From Punica granatum (lineage: Eukaryota; Streptophyta; Magnoliopsida; Myrtales; Lythraceae), in the NCBI RefSeq assembly GCF_007655135.1, contig NC_045132.1:10044001-10108000 (forward strand): a stretch of DNA of 64,000 nucleotides, in the 5' to 3' direction. The position numbers were made by a program, and so were the translations under genes. The notes under the pieces were generated by a model. That model was not told the DNA's origin, ran no database searches, and was given only the letters and a program-made list of their open reading frames with translations. The number at the start of each line of letters is the position of its first letter. Position 1 is the first letter of the stretch. This document shows positions 48,420-58,913 of the stretch, piece after piece.

Positions 48420-49503
48420 GACCCAAAAGTGATTAAGATAATGACTTCTCCTCTTACACACTCTCTCCAACCTTTCTCCTTCAAGAAATCCTCTCAAACT
48501 CCATAGCCAAGAACACTCAAGAACCAGCAAGCTTCAACACTTCAAAACCAAGAGAGAAAAACCGAAGCAAACCCGAAGAAAGCTTTGAGTTTCTTAAGTC
48601 GGAAGCCGATGTTCATCATCCAGACTTAAGTTCAAAACTTCTCAAACTCCATGGACCACATGTTTTGGACCCAAGGAGTTCATTCACGAGCTTAGATTTT
48701 TGGTTTGAAGTCATTTGCTCATCATTTCAGGTTGATTTCCTCATTTCGGGCGAAGATCGTGCTCTCGGGTGAACAGTGCACCCGTAGCCTCACGCTCGCG
48801 CGTCCAGCCGCGAGCCCACGAGCCTCCCGTGCTCTCCAGCCGCACGCCCCGTGCACCTAGCTCCTCGAACGTGCATGCCCTTGCACCCGAGCACTCTTCC
48901 AAGCATTCAACCGAGTCACCCGACTCTCGAACACTTCCCCGACTCTTTCCTCGTATCCCGAGGCTAGGTAAATCACTCTTGACTTAGAGGAGTTACGGCT
49001 CTTTACATTATTTGCATGGCTAATGGAGTAATATGGCGTTTTATGCATGTTTAACTTGCAAGACTTAATTTTTATACACTTTCTTGTTATATTATGCATG
49101 TTCATCATCATATAACATGTTAGCATGTCGGGAAACATTTGGATCGACCCTCGGAAGACCTTCCCGACCCGAAATAAGCAAAAGAGCTCTCGGGTTTGCC
49201 TCAAGAAGAGGTGACCGAGGCTTGGCTTGCTTTCCTCGGGTTAAGATCGGCCTTCTTAGCCCGATCCAAGCTTGATTCCCGAGTTTTCTCGTGTTTTCTT
49301 ACGTGCATGAAGTCGGTATTGTTTTATCGATTCCTTAAATAACTTGTTTGTGCATGTTTGCATGTTCGAATGCGTTAGTCAAGTCATGGCAATACTGACT
49401 TTCGTTTAATCATGTCATTTATCATGTTTGTCGTTTAAGCATGCGAGAAATGATTCGAAACGAGATGGGGAAACCTCGTGGAATCCCATTCGAGCCATGA
49501 GAC

Positions 49504-49537
49504 CTCTCGGCTATCTCCAAAGAGAAGTAACCGAGAG
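49504..49537 (+). repeat. Compound inverted repeat in LTR of E
   Basis: CTCTCGG...CCGAGAG outer stem with TCTC...GAGA inner stem. A second module at 49189-49219 has CTCGG...CCGAG outside and CCTC...GAGG inside. Both recur in the 3' LTR (about 59690 and 59995). Confidence 0.6.
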
Positions 49538-51055
49538 CCTCTTAGACTCGTACGGGTGGCATGAGGATTCCTCTTCCCGTTTTGAGTCCGTTATCGGCTT
49601 TCGTGTAATTTGCAATTTACATTATTGTCGCAATATCGCATGAAAATGTCTTTTCAAAACAAAGCATGTATGGATTCGGGTATCAATGACTCATTCGGGT
49701 CCATTCGGTTACGAGGGTAGTTTCGGTCATTGGACCAAATATCCTCGATCCTTACAGAACCGTCTTGGCCATCGATTCACGAATCGTTTTCACAATTAAT
49801 GCATTCCGCGATAACCTTAAGCATTAATTCCACGAACGGGTTAATCGGGACGTTCACACGGTTAATTCATTCAATTTAAACAACTTTGCATGAATTGGAC
49901 ATTAATCTGTAACTCGCGTCGACGAATTACAAAACGGTGTTAATGCCCTTTTCAAAACCCTCATACTTTCAAATCCGTATTGTGTTGTTCTCCTTTTCTG
50001 GAGACAAATTTTCAACTCAAGGGCAAGAACATCATTTTGTGATGTGCCGACATCCTAGCTCAGTTTAAGGTGTCAGTTGGGTACTCTGTATCAAAATCAC
50101 AATTAACTGATTAATCATTTCACTCGACTTAACCAAATGCTAGAAAATGGTTAGGTGGAACTCTAGGTTCCAAATCTAGAGTCAAAACACGAGTTGGGCT
50201 AATTCAGTGGTAATTCAGTGTAACAACACCGAATCACTGTAAAAACAATCCACACACTCGAAACTTGACTATGGACACCCGACATGTCAGGTTCTCAAAC
50301 CAAAGGCGAATGCTAAAACATTGGCACGTGCTTGTTTGTCTAGGGTAGGATTTGCATGCCAAAATACCCCGGATCAATAAACTTGTTAAAACACGCACAC
50401 TCGACAATAACAAACACCTTGTCTGTTATTAACATGTTGCGTGTTATCTTTCCGTACCTGTTTGCCATGTGGGTCGAGCCTGATCCCTAGGCCGAATAAT
50501 ATTAGGGTTCAACACCCTAATCATCGATCACAGGGTCCAACGCCCTAATCAACACTCACAGGGTCCAACGCCCTATTCAGTGAGAGCGTCCATTGAATTT
50601 CAGTTCTTCGGTCTTTTCCATAAACTCACGGTGAGTTAGAGCGGAATAATAACCGAATGCGAGTCGACTGGAATTCGGCCATTTGTAATTTGTATTTATT
50701 ATTTTCGAGAGCATTGTAAGGATTTTTATTTTGTACATTCATTCTGTAAGAATTCCAGTCGGTGAGCGAACGGTCCGAGAGTCGAATTAATCGAATCGGT
50801 CTAATGCTTACAAGTAAATCCAAGAACTCGCGGTTCTGGTTCACGTAGGGATTCAACCTCCATGGTTCGATGATCTGTAACGCAAGATTGTGAACCTATT
50901 CCCTGACACACGGGTTTACTTCTCTCTCGACTTCTCCACCGACATCGTTTAATTCATCGAAGTTACGGTGTCAAAACGTGTGAGTCGAGTGCACCCTAAT
51001 TCATGCGGTAAATAAAACAAAAATGCAAGCCTAGCAAACCAGAGCACCGAAAGGG

Positions 51056-51077
51056 CGTGCGGGATATAGGCCCGCAG
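51056..51077 (+). promoter_or_regulatory. Conserved U5 hairpin 1, 5' LTR of E
   Basis: CGTGCGGG-ATATAGG-CCCGCAG: one base missing from the right arm compared with the perfect 3' LTR copy at 61555-61577. Confidence 0.55.
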
Positions 51078-51182
51078 TAACGTGAACCCCCGAACACGGA
51101 CTTTCCGGTTCCGCACAGACCAATACCTTAACAACAAACTAGGTGTTCCATACCCCTAGACCCCGGGTAACTTATCCGCCCT

Positions 51183-51196
51183 CGACCTTCGGGTCG
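51183..51196 (+). promoter_or_regulatory. Conserved U5 hairpin 2, 5' LTR of E
   Basis: CGACC-TTCG-GGTCG, a perfect stem with a UUCG loop. Repeated at 61683-61696 in the 3' LTR. Confidence 0.55.
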
Positions 51197-51335
51197 TAAA
51201 ATGATAAGTGGCGACTCCTTCTCTCACGCGTGTCCGTCACGCGTCCCCACGGGAAGGTGGACACTCCCAAGCCGTGCGATCCAAAAGCGCGCAATGTGAG
51301 CCCTGACGAGAGTCCACATTCGGGTCCGTACAGCT

Positions 51336-51354
51336 TGGCGACTCCACTGGGGAC
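51336..51354 (+). promoter_or_regulatory. Primer-binding site of E
   Basis: TGGCGACTCCACTGGGGAC, three bases after the LTR end, identical to B and C. Confidence 0.8.
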
Positions 51355-52050
51355 ACACTTAGTGGGTTCAGGCTCGATTCGTTTGCTTGCTTGCATGTTC
51401 ATTTACCGCTTTCCGCAATTTTTCGCTTATTTATTTTACTCACATTTACTTTTCTGCACTTGCATTGCATCATCCTAGCGGAATTCTAAGTACCAAATGC
51501 CTGAAATCCCACAGGCACCAATTTAGGAAGCTAGGTTAGTCAGAGGTTCCGAGTAAGGGAGCGGATCGAGTCGGCTCCGCCACCGAACCGGCCCCCAAAG
51601 ATCCTCGCTCGATTTCAAGGAATTGACACCCTTGAATCGGGAGCCCCCATCCCTAGTTAGTGGTTGTCCCAGTAGAACACTGAAACCATGCATAAACAGG
51701 GACCGTCATGCTGGACCAAAATTTGCCTTCATGCCGCCAACCGACCCAAAAGTTGAGTCTTTGAGTCGGCTCGTAGTTTTTCTTTTAGGCGAGCCTTTTG
51801 TTGTTTTCACTGAATGAGTGTTGTACAATGTAAAGAACTCGTGTTATAATTTATTTTTTCTGCACCTGCATGCATGTTTTCAAAATAACCTAGGACATCA
51901 CATCGGTTTAATGTTTAAGCTCCCCTTTTCAAATTAACTATCTTTGCAAATTAAGGAACTTGAACCAAATCGATGCAATGGCATTAGCTTTTGAAAACTT
52001 ATACACTGCATGCATTCTAGCTATTTCTATGTTTGCACAACAGATGCCAT
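51355..52050 (+). other. Leader of E
   Basis: Matches the leaders of A-C up to the conserved hairpin block (51610-51655). It then jumps to the spacer before gag ('ttttgaaaacttatacactgcatgcat', about 51990), so ORF1 is removed almost completely. No gene. Confidence 0.65.
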
Positions 52051-52051
52051 G

Positions 52052-52240
52052 TCTCGCACAACAGGCGAGTCGTGCCAACATTCGCGGATAGACCACCCGC
52101 GGTCTTCACTTCTCCATAGCGAGATGTGCTGTGACCAGAAGCCGAGTCCATCCCGGCCACCTTCCCCGCACGACAGGCGAGTTGTGCCAACCTTTGCGGG
52201 CAAGCCACCTGCGGCCTTCACTCTTCCTCCATGGCAAGGC
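52052..52240 (+). repeat. Imperfect direct duplication (two ~70-bp copies)
   Basis: 'cgcacaacaggcgagtcgtg' (about 52054) and 'cgcacgacaggcgagttgtg' (about 52170) start two copies, spaced about 116 bases, of a segment that continues 'ccaac.ttcgcgg..a..ccacc.gcgg.cttcact'. B has one related copy near 18310-18360. Confidence 0.65.
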
Positions 52241-55200
52241 GAGCTATGGACCGAGGGCTGACCCACCTTCCAAGGCGAAACTAACCAACAGCAACTTCTT
52301 ACTAACAAAGAGCGTCATCGCATGATTGGACGCACATCTCTCCGCATGACCCCACGCATCTACCAACGATTAAGCGTGCCTTATACATGTCCAAGCATGT
52401 TCACACCAACTCATACACGCATGCTCAACATATCAATGCATGTCTCGTGGTGGGCTCGCACGACGCCTACCAGGCCAGTTCGCTTCCCTACACTCTTGCA
52501 TTGAAATCCTGAATAGTTCATGCTCCTTCATTGTTTTCTTTTCCCATTGCAGGAAATTCTCAACAAGAAGACAGCCTGAATACTGAGCGAACACAATTGA
52601 GACGACGAACGTCTCTCATCCAGCTCCTTGGGATTTCAACACTAAGTCCCCATCCTTACTCCACAGAGCAAGACCGCAAGCAAATCAGTGTCACTGCTTT
52701 GCAACGCCCTGCGCTATTCCTCAGCATTGACCTTTGCTTTCACATTTCTTGCACTTTCCTATCAAGCCCGCATTTACTGCATTGGGCTCCGGCCCTACAT
52801 CGGGCTCTGGCCCAGCATTTACTGCTTTTGGGCTCCGGCCCGGCATTTACTGCTTTTAGGTTTTGACACCTCGCATTTACTGCTTTCAGGCTCATCTGAA
52901 ATCCAAAATCGACTTGGATTCAAATTCATCCAAGCGATACTTCGAGGAGCAAGTCTAATCCTTCCACTGCAAAGACCGAAAGTGACAGCTCCACAAACAG
53001 AGCATGACCCAACTCTCGATCGCAGACCAGCACGGTCATGCCTCCGATCAAAGATTGGATCTCATCCACCTCCGTTGTGGTCGCCGACTAAACACTGGGG
53101 CAACACGCTCAGTTTCCTTTAAACTCTATGTTGCTTTCATTCAAATGCATTCCCACAAATGGGCTTCCGACATGAACAAATCCTTCAATGGAGCATTAGG
53201 ACAGTCTCGAGGACGCCCTATTAGTTCTGTTGGACCTGTTCGACTCACCTGTCCTCATGGGACCCGGCTCCTCGAGCCTTCCCTAGGACGGCTGCGCATG
53301 CCTACTCGCAATTAGGGAAAACATGCTTATGTGACCTCAGTCATGGTCTAACCACTCCAGAGTGGTGATGACTAGATTCCCGGAAACAAATGTCTTCCAC
53401 ACACGACACCCCATGGGTCGCGTGTGGGACAAAAGGGATTTTTCCATGGGTCCACCCCATATTTCTTACCACATATCCCCCCGCATAATCGCCTAATGCA
53501 TTGTCTTCTTTGTCATCCTTCACAGGGCCACATTGACCACAGGCGAAGAGCGATGCGCGAGTTCACGCTTCCCCGAGAACTTGTCTCGGACCCTTTCCTT
53601 ATACTTTGACAAGGAAGGTGTTCGACGATGAGGTACCCCCTATGAAGCCAAAGAGAAGGACAATTGAGTGAATCACTCAGCATCGATGCAACAGTCTTCC
53701 TCGAACATCCAGTGACTTCAGCAGCGTGCACCCTCCAAGAGGCATGTACTGCAAAGAACAGCAAGAGATGATCGGAGACATCGCACACGGCGCCTGCCAC
53801 AGGCCACTTCCACAAATGAAGACAAGGGCATCCCCGATCAACATTCGCACCAGGGAAACCTCGGTTTCCTATTCCACATGGGGCAATTTGACATTTTATT
53901 TTCCTAGACAATAGGGGAAAATCACATGTTACGCTTGCAAGGGCAAATGACACGAAGTTCAGCTTTCGAGTGCACGAGAGTCAAACTTCCAAAAAGCCGA
54001 TCCTCACAAAATAGGGCTAGCAACACGCAACAAGTCTCCACGAGGCGAAGCACACCAAAGTGGCCTCAGCGATGCAAAGTCGAGGAGTTTCAAACAAAGA
54101 CACGGAGTACAAAACAAACCCCAACTGCAAGAAAAAAAAAGAGCGAAAAGAAGCGGAAAAAACCCGCCAATGAAGAGAGAGAGAAAAGACGCGGGAAAAA
54201 TCCGCCAATGAACAAAACAAGGCACTGCCGAGATTCATCAAGAGCACCGGCGCCGCCAATCCAGAGAAGTCAACAAACCCCAACAAAAGGGGAGCAGCAG
54301 ACACAACTCCTCGACGGAGACATAAAACAATGCACTCGGAGGTTGAATCCTTCGAACCCTTTGCCCTTGTAAACTCGAGAGATAAAAGAATCGAGCCTGC
54401 TAGGTTGAAAATCCCTTTTCGGGGCGGCCTAGGCAAAAGTTAGGGTAAAAGAGAGGCACGACCGGAAACCCTTTGGGGCGGTCGTGGCAAAAGGAGAGTT
54501 CTTCCCCTTTAGGTTGAGAGGTGCGGCCCCGAGGTGGGTGATCGTAGCAAAAGGAGAGCAAAACGAGAGATAGATAAAATTGCCCCCTAGTCTCTCACAT
54601 ATCATGTGGACAAGGGATCCCCAAAGGAAGCGGCCAGGTTATCTATTCAAACACGATCCCCGATCGGCTCTCCAATACCATTCAACCGTCCAAGAGGAAA
54701 CCTTCATCAAGCACAGTAGGTAACTGAATACGCCGTCCAAGCAGTTCGGTACAGCCTACACAACAGAAGGACGAAGGAAAATGGGGGTACATCTCGCAAC
54801 AAGCGGGAATCCGTGTATCCTTTTAGCCTGGGGCAACGTGCTTCCCAAGCTTTCTCTTTTCTCTTTGTCTTTGCATAACTTCAAATGGGTCATAGCTACC
54901 CTTCAATAGGCTACCACAAAGTCAAAATCCCAGACATTCCTTTCCGGGGTCTAGTCATAATGCTTTGGAAATGGTCAGACCGAATCTGAACAGAAATCCA
55001 CAAGCAGGTTGCAAATGCAGCCGCCTTACGGTACCCTATTGAGAAGGGTTCAAAGCCGACGGGGGCGTCGAACAAACAATAGAACTGCCAGGGCATCGTC
55101 GGGGAAGTCTTGATATGCCCATGCATGGCTAACGGGGGCCCCTGGAGGCCTCGTATCTAGGCCTCCGAGAACGGGAGCAAAATTCTTCACGGGTTGCTCA

Positions 55201-55440
55201 AGCGACCTCGAAACTGAAGATCTGTGCATCACAATGACGCTCTTTTTACTGTTTACCTGTGCCTATCTCATGTTAGTATTTCTCAGATGATTTACTAATA
55301 ATACTAGGATTACAGGTACAACAGGCACGCAAGAACTACGGCGGACTCTGATTCCGGAACACTCGGGATACGTAGGCGCTCAACCCCAGAGCTCGAGTCT
55401 CTCAACACACGGCATCCTGCAAAGCAAAATCCCACATCAC
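52241..55440 (+). other. Conserved noncoding block of E, with array remnant
   Basis: Plus-strand counterpart of the blocks in C and D, with the landmarks in reverse order. At 52770-52890 a remnant of the small array is kept (GGGCTCCGGCCC words with 'catttactgc' spacers). At 54400-54560 the 'ggcaaaagttaggg / ggcaaaaggagag' phrases also found in A's 3' UTR occur. Short ORFs (for example 53926-54372) are not maintained between copies. Confidence 0.65.
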
Positions 55441-56955
55441 TGCAGCCAGGGTTTCACACCCGCTTTACTGCTTTCGGGTTACACACCCAACATTTACTGC
55501 TTTTGGGTTACACACCCACACATTTATTGCTTTCGGGTTACACACCCACACATTTACTGCTTTCGGGTTACACACCCAACATTTACTGCTTTCGGGTTAC
55601 ACACCACACATTTACTGCTTTCGGGTTACACACCCACACATTTACTGCTTTCGGGTTCACACCCACACGGGTTACCCACACGGGTTTCACACCCACACGG
55701 GTTTCACACCCACACGGGTTACACACCCAACATTTACTGCTTTCGGGTTCACACCCACACGGGTTTCACACCCAACATTTACTGCTTTCGGGTTCACACC
55801 ACACGGGTTTCACACCCAACATTTACTGCTTTCGGTTCACACCTACACGGGTTTCACACCCACACTGCTTTCGGTTACACACCCAACATTTACTGCTTTC
55901 GGGTTTCACACCCACACGGTTTCACACCCAACATTTACTGCTTTCGGGTTTCACACCCACACGGGTTACACACCCAACATTTACTGCTTTCGGGTTTCAC
56001 ACCCACACGGGTTACACACCCAACATTTACTGCTTTCGGGTTACACACCCACATGGGTTTCACACCCAACATTTACTGCTTTCGGGTTTCACACCCACAA
56101 GGGTTACACACCCAACATTTACTGCTTTCGGGTTACACACCCACACGGGTTTCACACCCAACATTTACTGCTTTCGGGTTTCACACCCACACGGGTTTCA
56201 CACCCAACATTTACTGCTTTCGGGTTTCACACCCACACGGGTTACACACCCAACATTTACTGCTTTCGGGTTTCACACCCACACGGGTTACACACCCAAC
56301 ATTTACTGCTTTCGGGTTTCACACCCACACGGGTTACACACCCAACATTTACTGCTTTCGGGTTACACGCCCACACGGGTTTCACACCCAACATTTATTG
56401 CTTTCGGGTTTCACACTCACACGGGTTACAAACCCAACATTTACTGCTTCCGGGTTTCACACCCAGACGGGTTACACACCCAAAATTTACTGCTTTCGGG
56501 TTTCACACCCACACGGGTTTCACACCCAACATTTACTGCTTTCGGATTTCACACCCACACGGGTTACACACCCAACATTTACTGCTTTCGGGTTTCACAC
56601 CCATAGGGGTTACACACCCAACATTTACTGCTTTGGGGTTTCACACCCACACGGGTTACACACCCAACATTTACTGCTTTCGGGTTATACACCCACACGG
56701 GTTTCACACTCAACATTTACTGCTTTCGGGTTTCACACCCACACGGGTTACACACCCACACATTTACTGCTTTCGGGTTACACACCCAACATTTACTGCT
56801 TTCGGGTTTCACACCCACACATTTACTGCTTTCGGGTTTCATACCCACACATTTATTGCTTTTGGGATACACACCCAACATTTGCTGCTTTCGAGTTACA
56901 CACCCAACATTTACCGTTTTCGGGTTACGCACCCCACATTTATTGCTTTTAGGGT
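55441..56955 (+). repeat. Tandem array E: 29/30- and 46-bp GGGT-word units
   Basis: The spacer 'catttactgctttc' alternates with one word (29-30 bp units, 55521/55551/55580) or two words (46-bp units, 55932/55978/56024). Words are GGGTTACACACCC and GGGTTTCACACCC, inverted repeats with GGGT/ACCC stems. About 35-40 units. Open reading frames of 367 and 299 codons through the array result from the absence of stop words in the unit. Confidence 0.9.
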
Positions 56956-57283
56956 TCCACACTCACTTAACACAACTTTCATTAAGCTCCGCACTTTTCA
57001 TCAACTCAACTCTTTCTGTCAAATTTCACACTTTTCTCTAAGTTTCGTATTTTTCATTGAGCCCATTTCACATTTTACATGCATTTCCTTTATGCACCTT
57101 CCTATTTATTGCAAGACTCGCTTATGCCTTATTTCGTTTTTTTCCTTCGCATTTAGGTATGGTATTTCCCACATATTCAAAGAAAAAAAGGAAGACAGTC
57201 TTGGGAGAAGCCATATTGGACATCACGACCAAAACAGGGTTCTTCTATATCTTTGGCCGAATCCTCTATCAGAGCATCCAGCC
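56956..57283 (+). other. Spacer between array and polypurine tract of E
   Basis: AT-rich. Matches D's spacer on the opposite strand, ending in the shared 'gaccaaaacagggttcttct' and 'atcctctatc.gagcatcc' phrases before the polypurine tract. No gene. Confidence 0.6.
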
Positions 57284-57297
57284 AAAGAGGGGCAAGC
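57284..57297 (+). promoter_or_regulatory. Polypurine tract of E
   Basis: AAAGAGGGGCAAGC immediately before TGTCAGCACC, identical to A and D. Confidence 0.85.
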
Positions 57298-58906
57298 TGT
57301 CAGCACCCTATTTTAGTCCACAAGTCAAACAATGTCCATCAATAGCAAATAATGCTACGACTTGAGCGTTATCACAGAAGAAGGCTCCACAGAGCGAGAA
57401 ATCACTATTCATTCTCAAGTCAGCAAAATCAAGCAAATGACACATGCATATGATAGAATGACTCTAGGGGTCGTCAAGGAGCAATAGAGTGACTAGAGAG
57501 GTTAGCAATATCCAAAACCGGCATTTTCAGTATATCACACGGACAGTTCTATTTTCCGATAGTTCGCTCGATCATCGGAAGATAGCCAATATTGGACTCC
57601 AAAAATCCACTCCAATGCCAAACAGATGAAAAGTGTCCCCAAAGGCATTTTGCAAATCATCTGCTCTATACAGAACAACTTTCTGTATACAGATAACTTT
57701 TCAGTGGAAGTCCAAAAATGCCGGTTTCTCGGAGAAAAGTTAATTCCAGATATCAGGTGCGGCCACGCCCCACAATCATACAGAGCACGTGCAGAGCTTC
57801 AGATTGTCTTTTGGAAGCCATACAAACACCCTAATGACTTCCGAGCGACAAAACAGGCATACCCTTCTTCGGAAGAGCGTAACCGGAGACTAGTCTGATG
57901 GAATTACGGCAAGCGAAGTTCACACTACATTGCCCTGAAAACTCCAGCGGACATTCGCAATTGGGCAAAACAGACAGCAAAACCCTTCACGGTTTCCCGA
58001 GTAACCTCCGAGGAGCACAAAAGGCCATTTTCAGTGAAGATCTATATCCGGAGGTCCTCTTTGGGGAACTTGATGCCGAATGCTTATGTTACACAATGCA
58101 AGCCTTCTCAAGGCTCGATGTGGAGTCGTCGGAATGATTCACACAACTCGTCTAGACCCCCCGAGCAGTGCTTTAAGGGTCTCAGATGCACTTTTCATAT
58201 CCTTAGAGGCCCAATCTCGGCAAACAGAAATCATAGTGATCTCCGGATCGCCCAAGAAACTCAGAAAGCAATCTGAGAAATCCAGTTTCGGCCTCCTAGG
58301 ACATCCCCGGCTCCATATTTTGCATTACCGGCTTAAGGGTCAAGTGCCCACATAATTTGACAATTTATGTCAAAATGACCAACGTGGGATGCAGATACAA
58401 GATATGCTGTCAGAAGTGGGCAACCACGCTCTGAATGCATAAAAGGAGCAAAATCGGCTTCCGAGCCTTATATAGACATTTGGCAATTTCTCACGGAAAA
58501 TGCCAATCTCGGACTCTTCAAACCCGTTTCCTCGCGTATATCGATAATTCAACATTCGGTTCGAACCACGAGCCTCGAATTCGCGATCAATCGAGACCCG
58601 AGCTTTTTCTCGATTTCTCCTCTTCGGTCGTGGGACCCACGGGCTACCCAAGATGAGTCACCCTATGCTCTAGAAGCTTCTTCTTCCTCTTCAATGCAAG
58701 AAGCCAACTTGCCCTCTCTTAGCCAAAATATCTTGGAGAGGTTGAAGACAACACTCAATGCTCATCAATGCTCATAAATGCTCTTGGATCATCTTCATCA
58801 AGAACACTTGGTTCACATTCATCCTCATCCTCATTAGGCAAACCGAAATTTGCTAATGGGAGGCTTAAGTGTGCTTACTTTTGCTTAATTACCCATTAGC
58901 TTTGCC

Positions 58907-58913
58907 TATAAAT
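58907..58913 (+). promoter_or_regulatory. LTR TATA box, 3' copy of E
   Basis: TATAAAT in 'gcctataaatgg', one base different downstream from the 5' copy. In a 3' LTR this promoter would read outward into G and F. Confidence 0.6.

Larger units (their letters stand above)
48346..51332 (+). repeat. 5' LTR of E, right-hand 2,987 bp
   Basis: Begins inside the LTR at 'aaaccgaaatttgc', equal to 58840 in the 3' LTR, and ends GGTCCGTACA before the primer site. Contains TATA (48413), CT-rich leader, donor-like AGGTAAAT (48968), compound hairpins (49189-49219 and 49504-49537) and the U5 hairpins. Three 'ggtccaacgccct'-type phrases occur near 50510-50575. Confidence 0.85.

Noticed and set aside
55503..56952. 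ORFs of 367 and 299 codons as a repeat protein
   Set aside because: Same reason: tandem array E without stop words in its unit; two frames are open at once.
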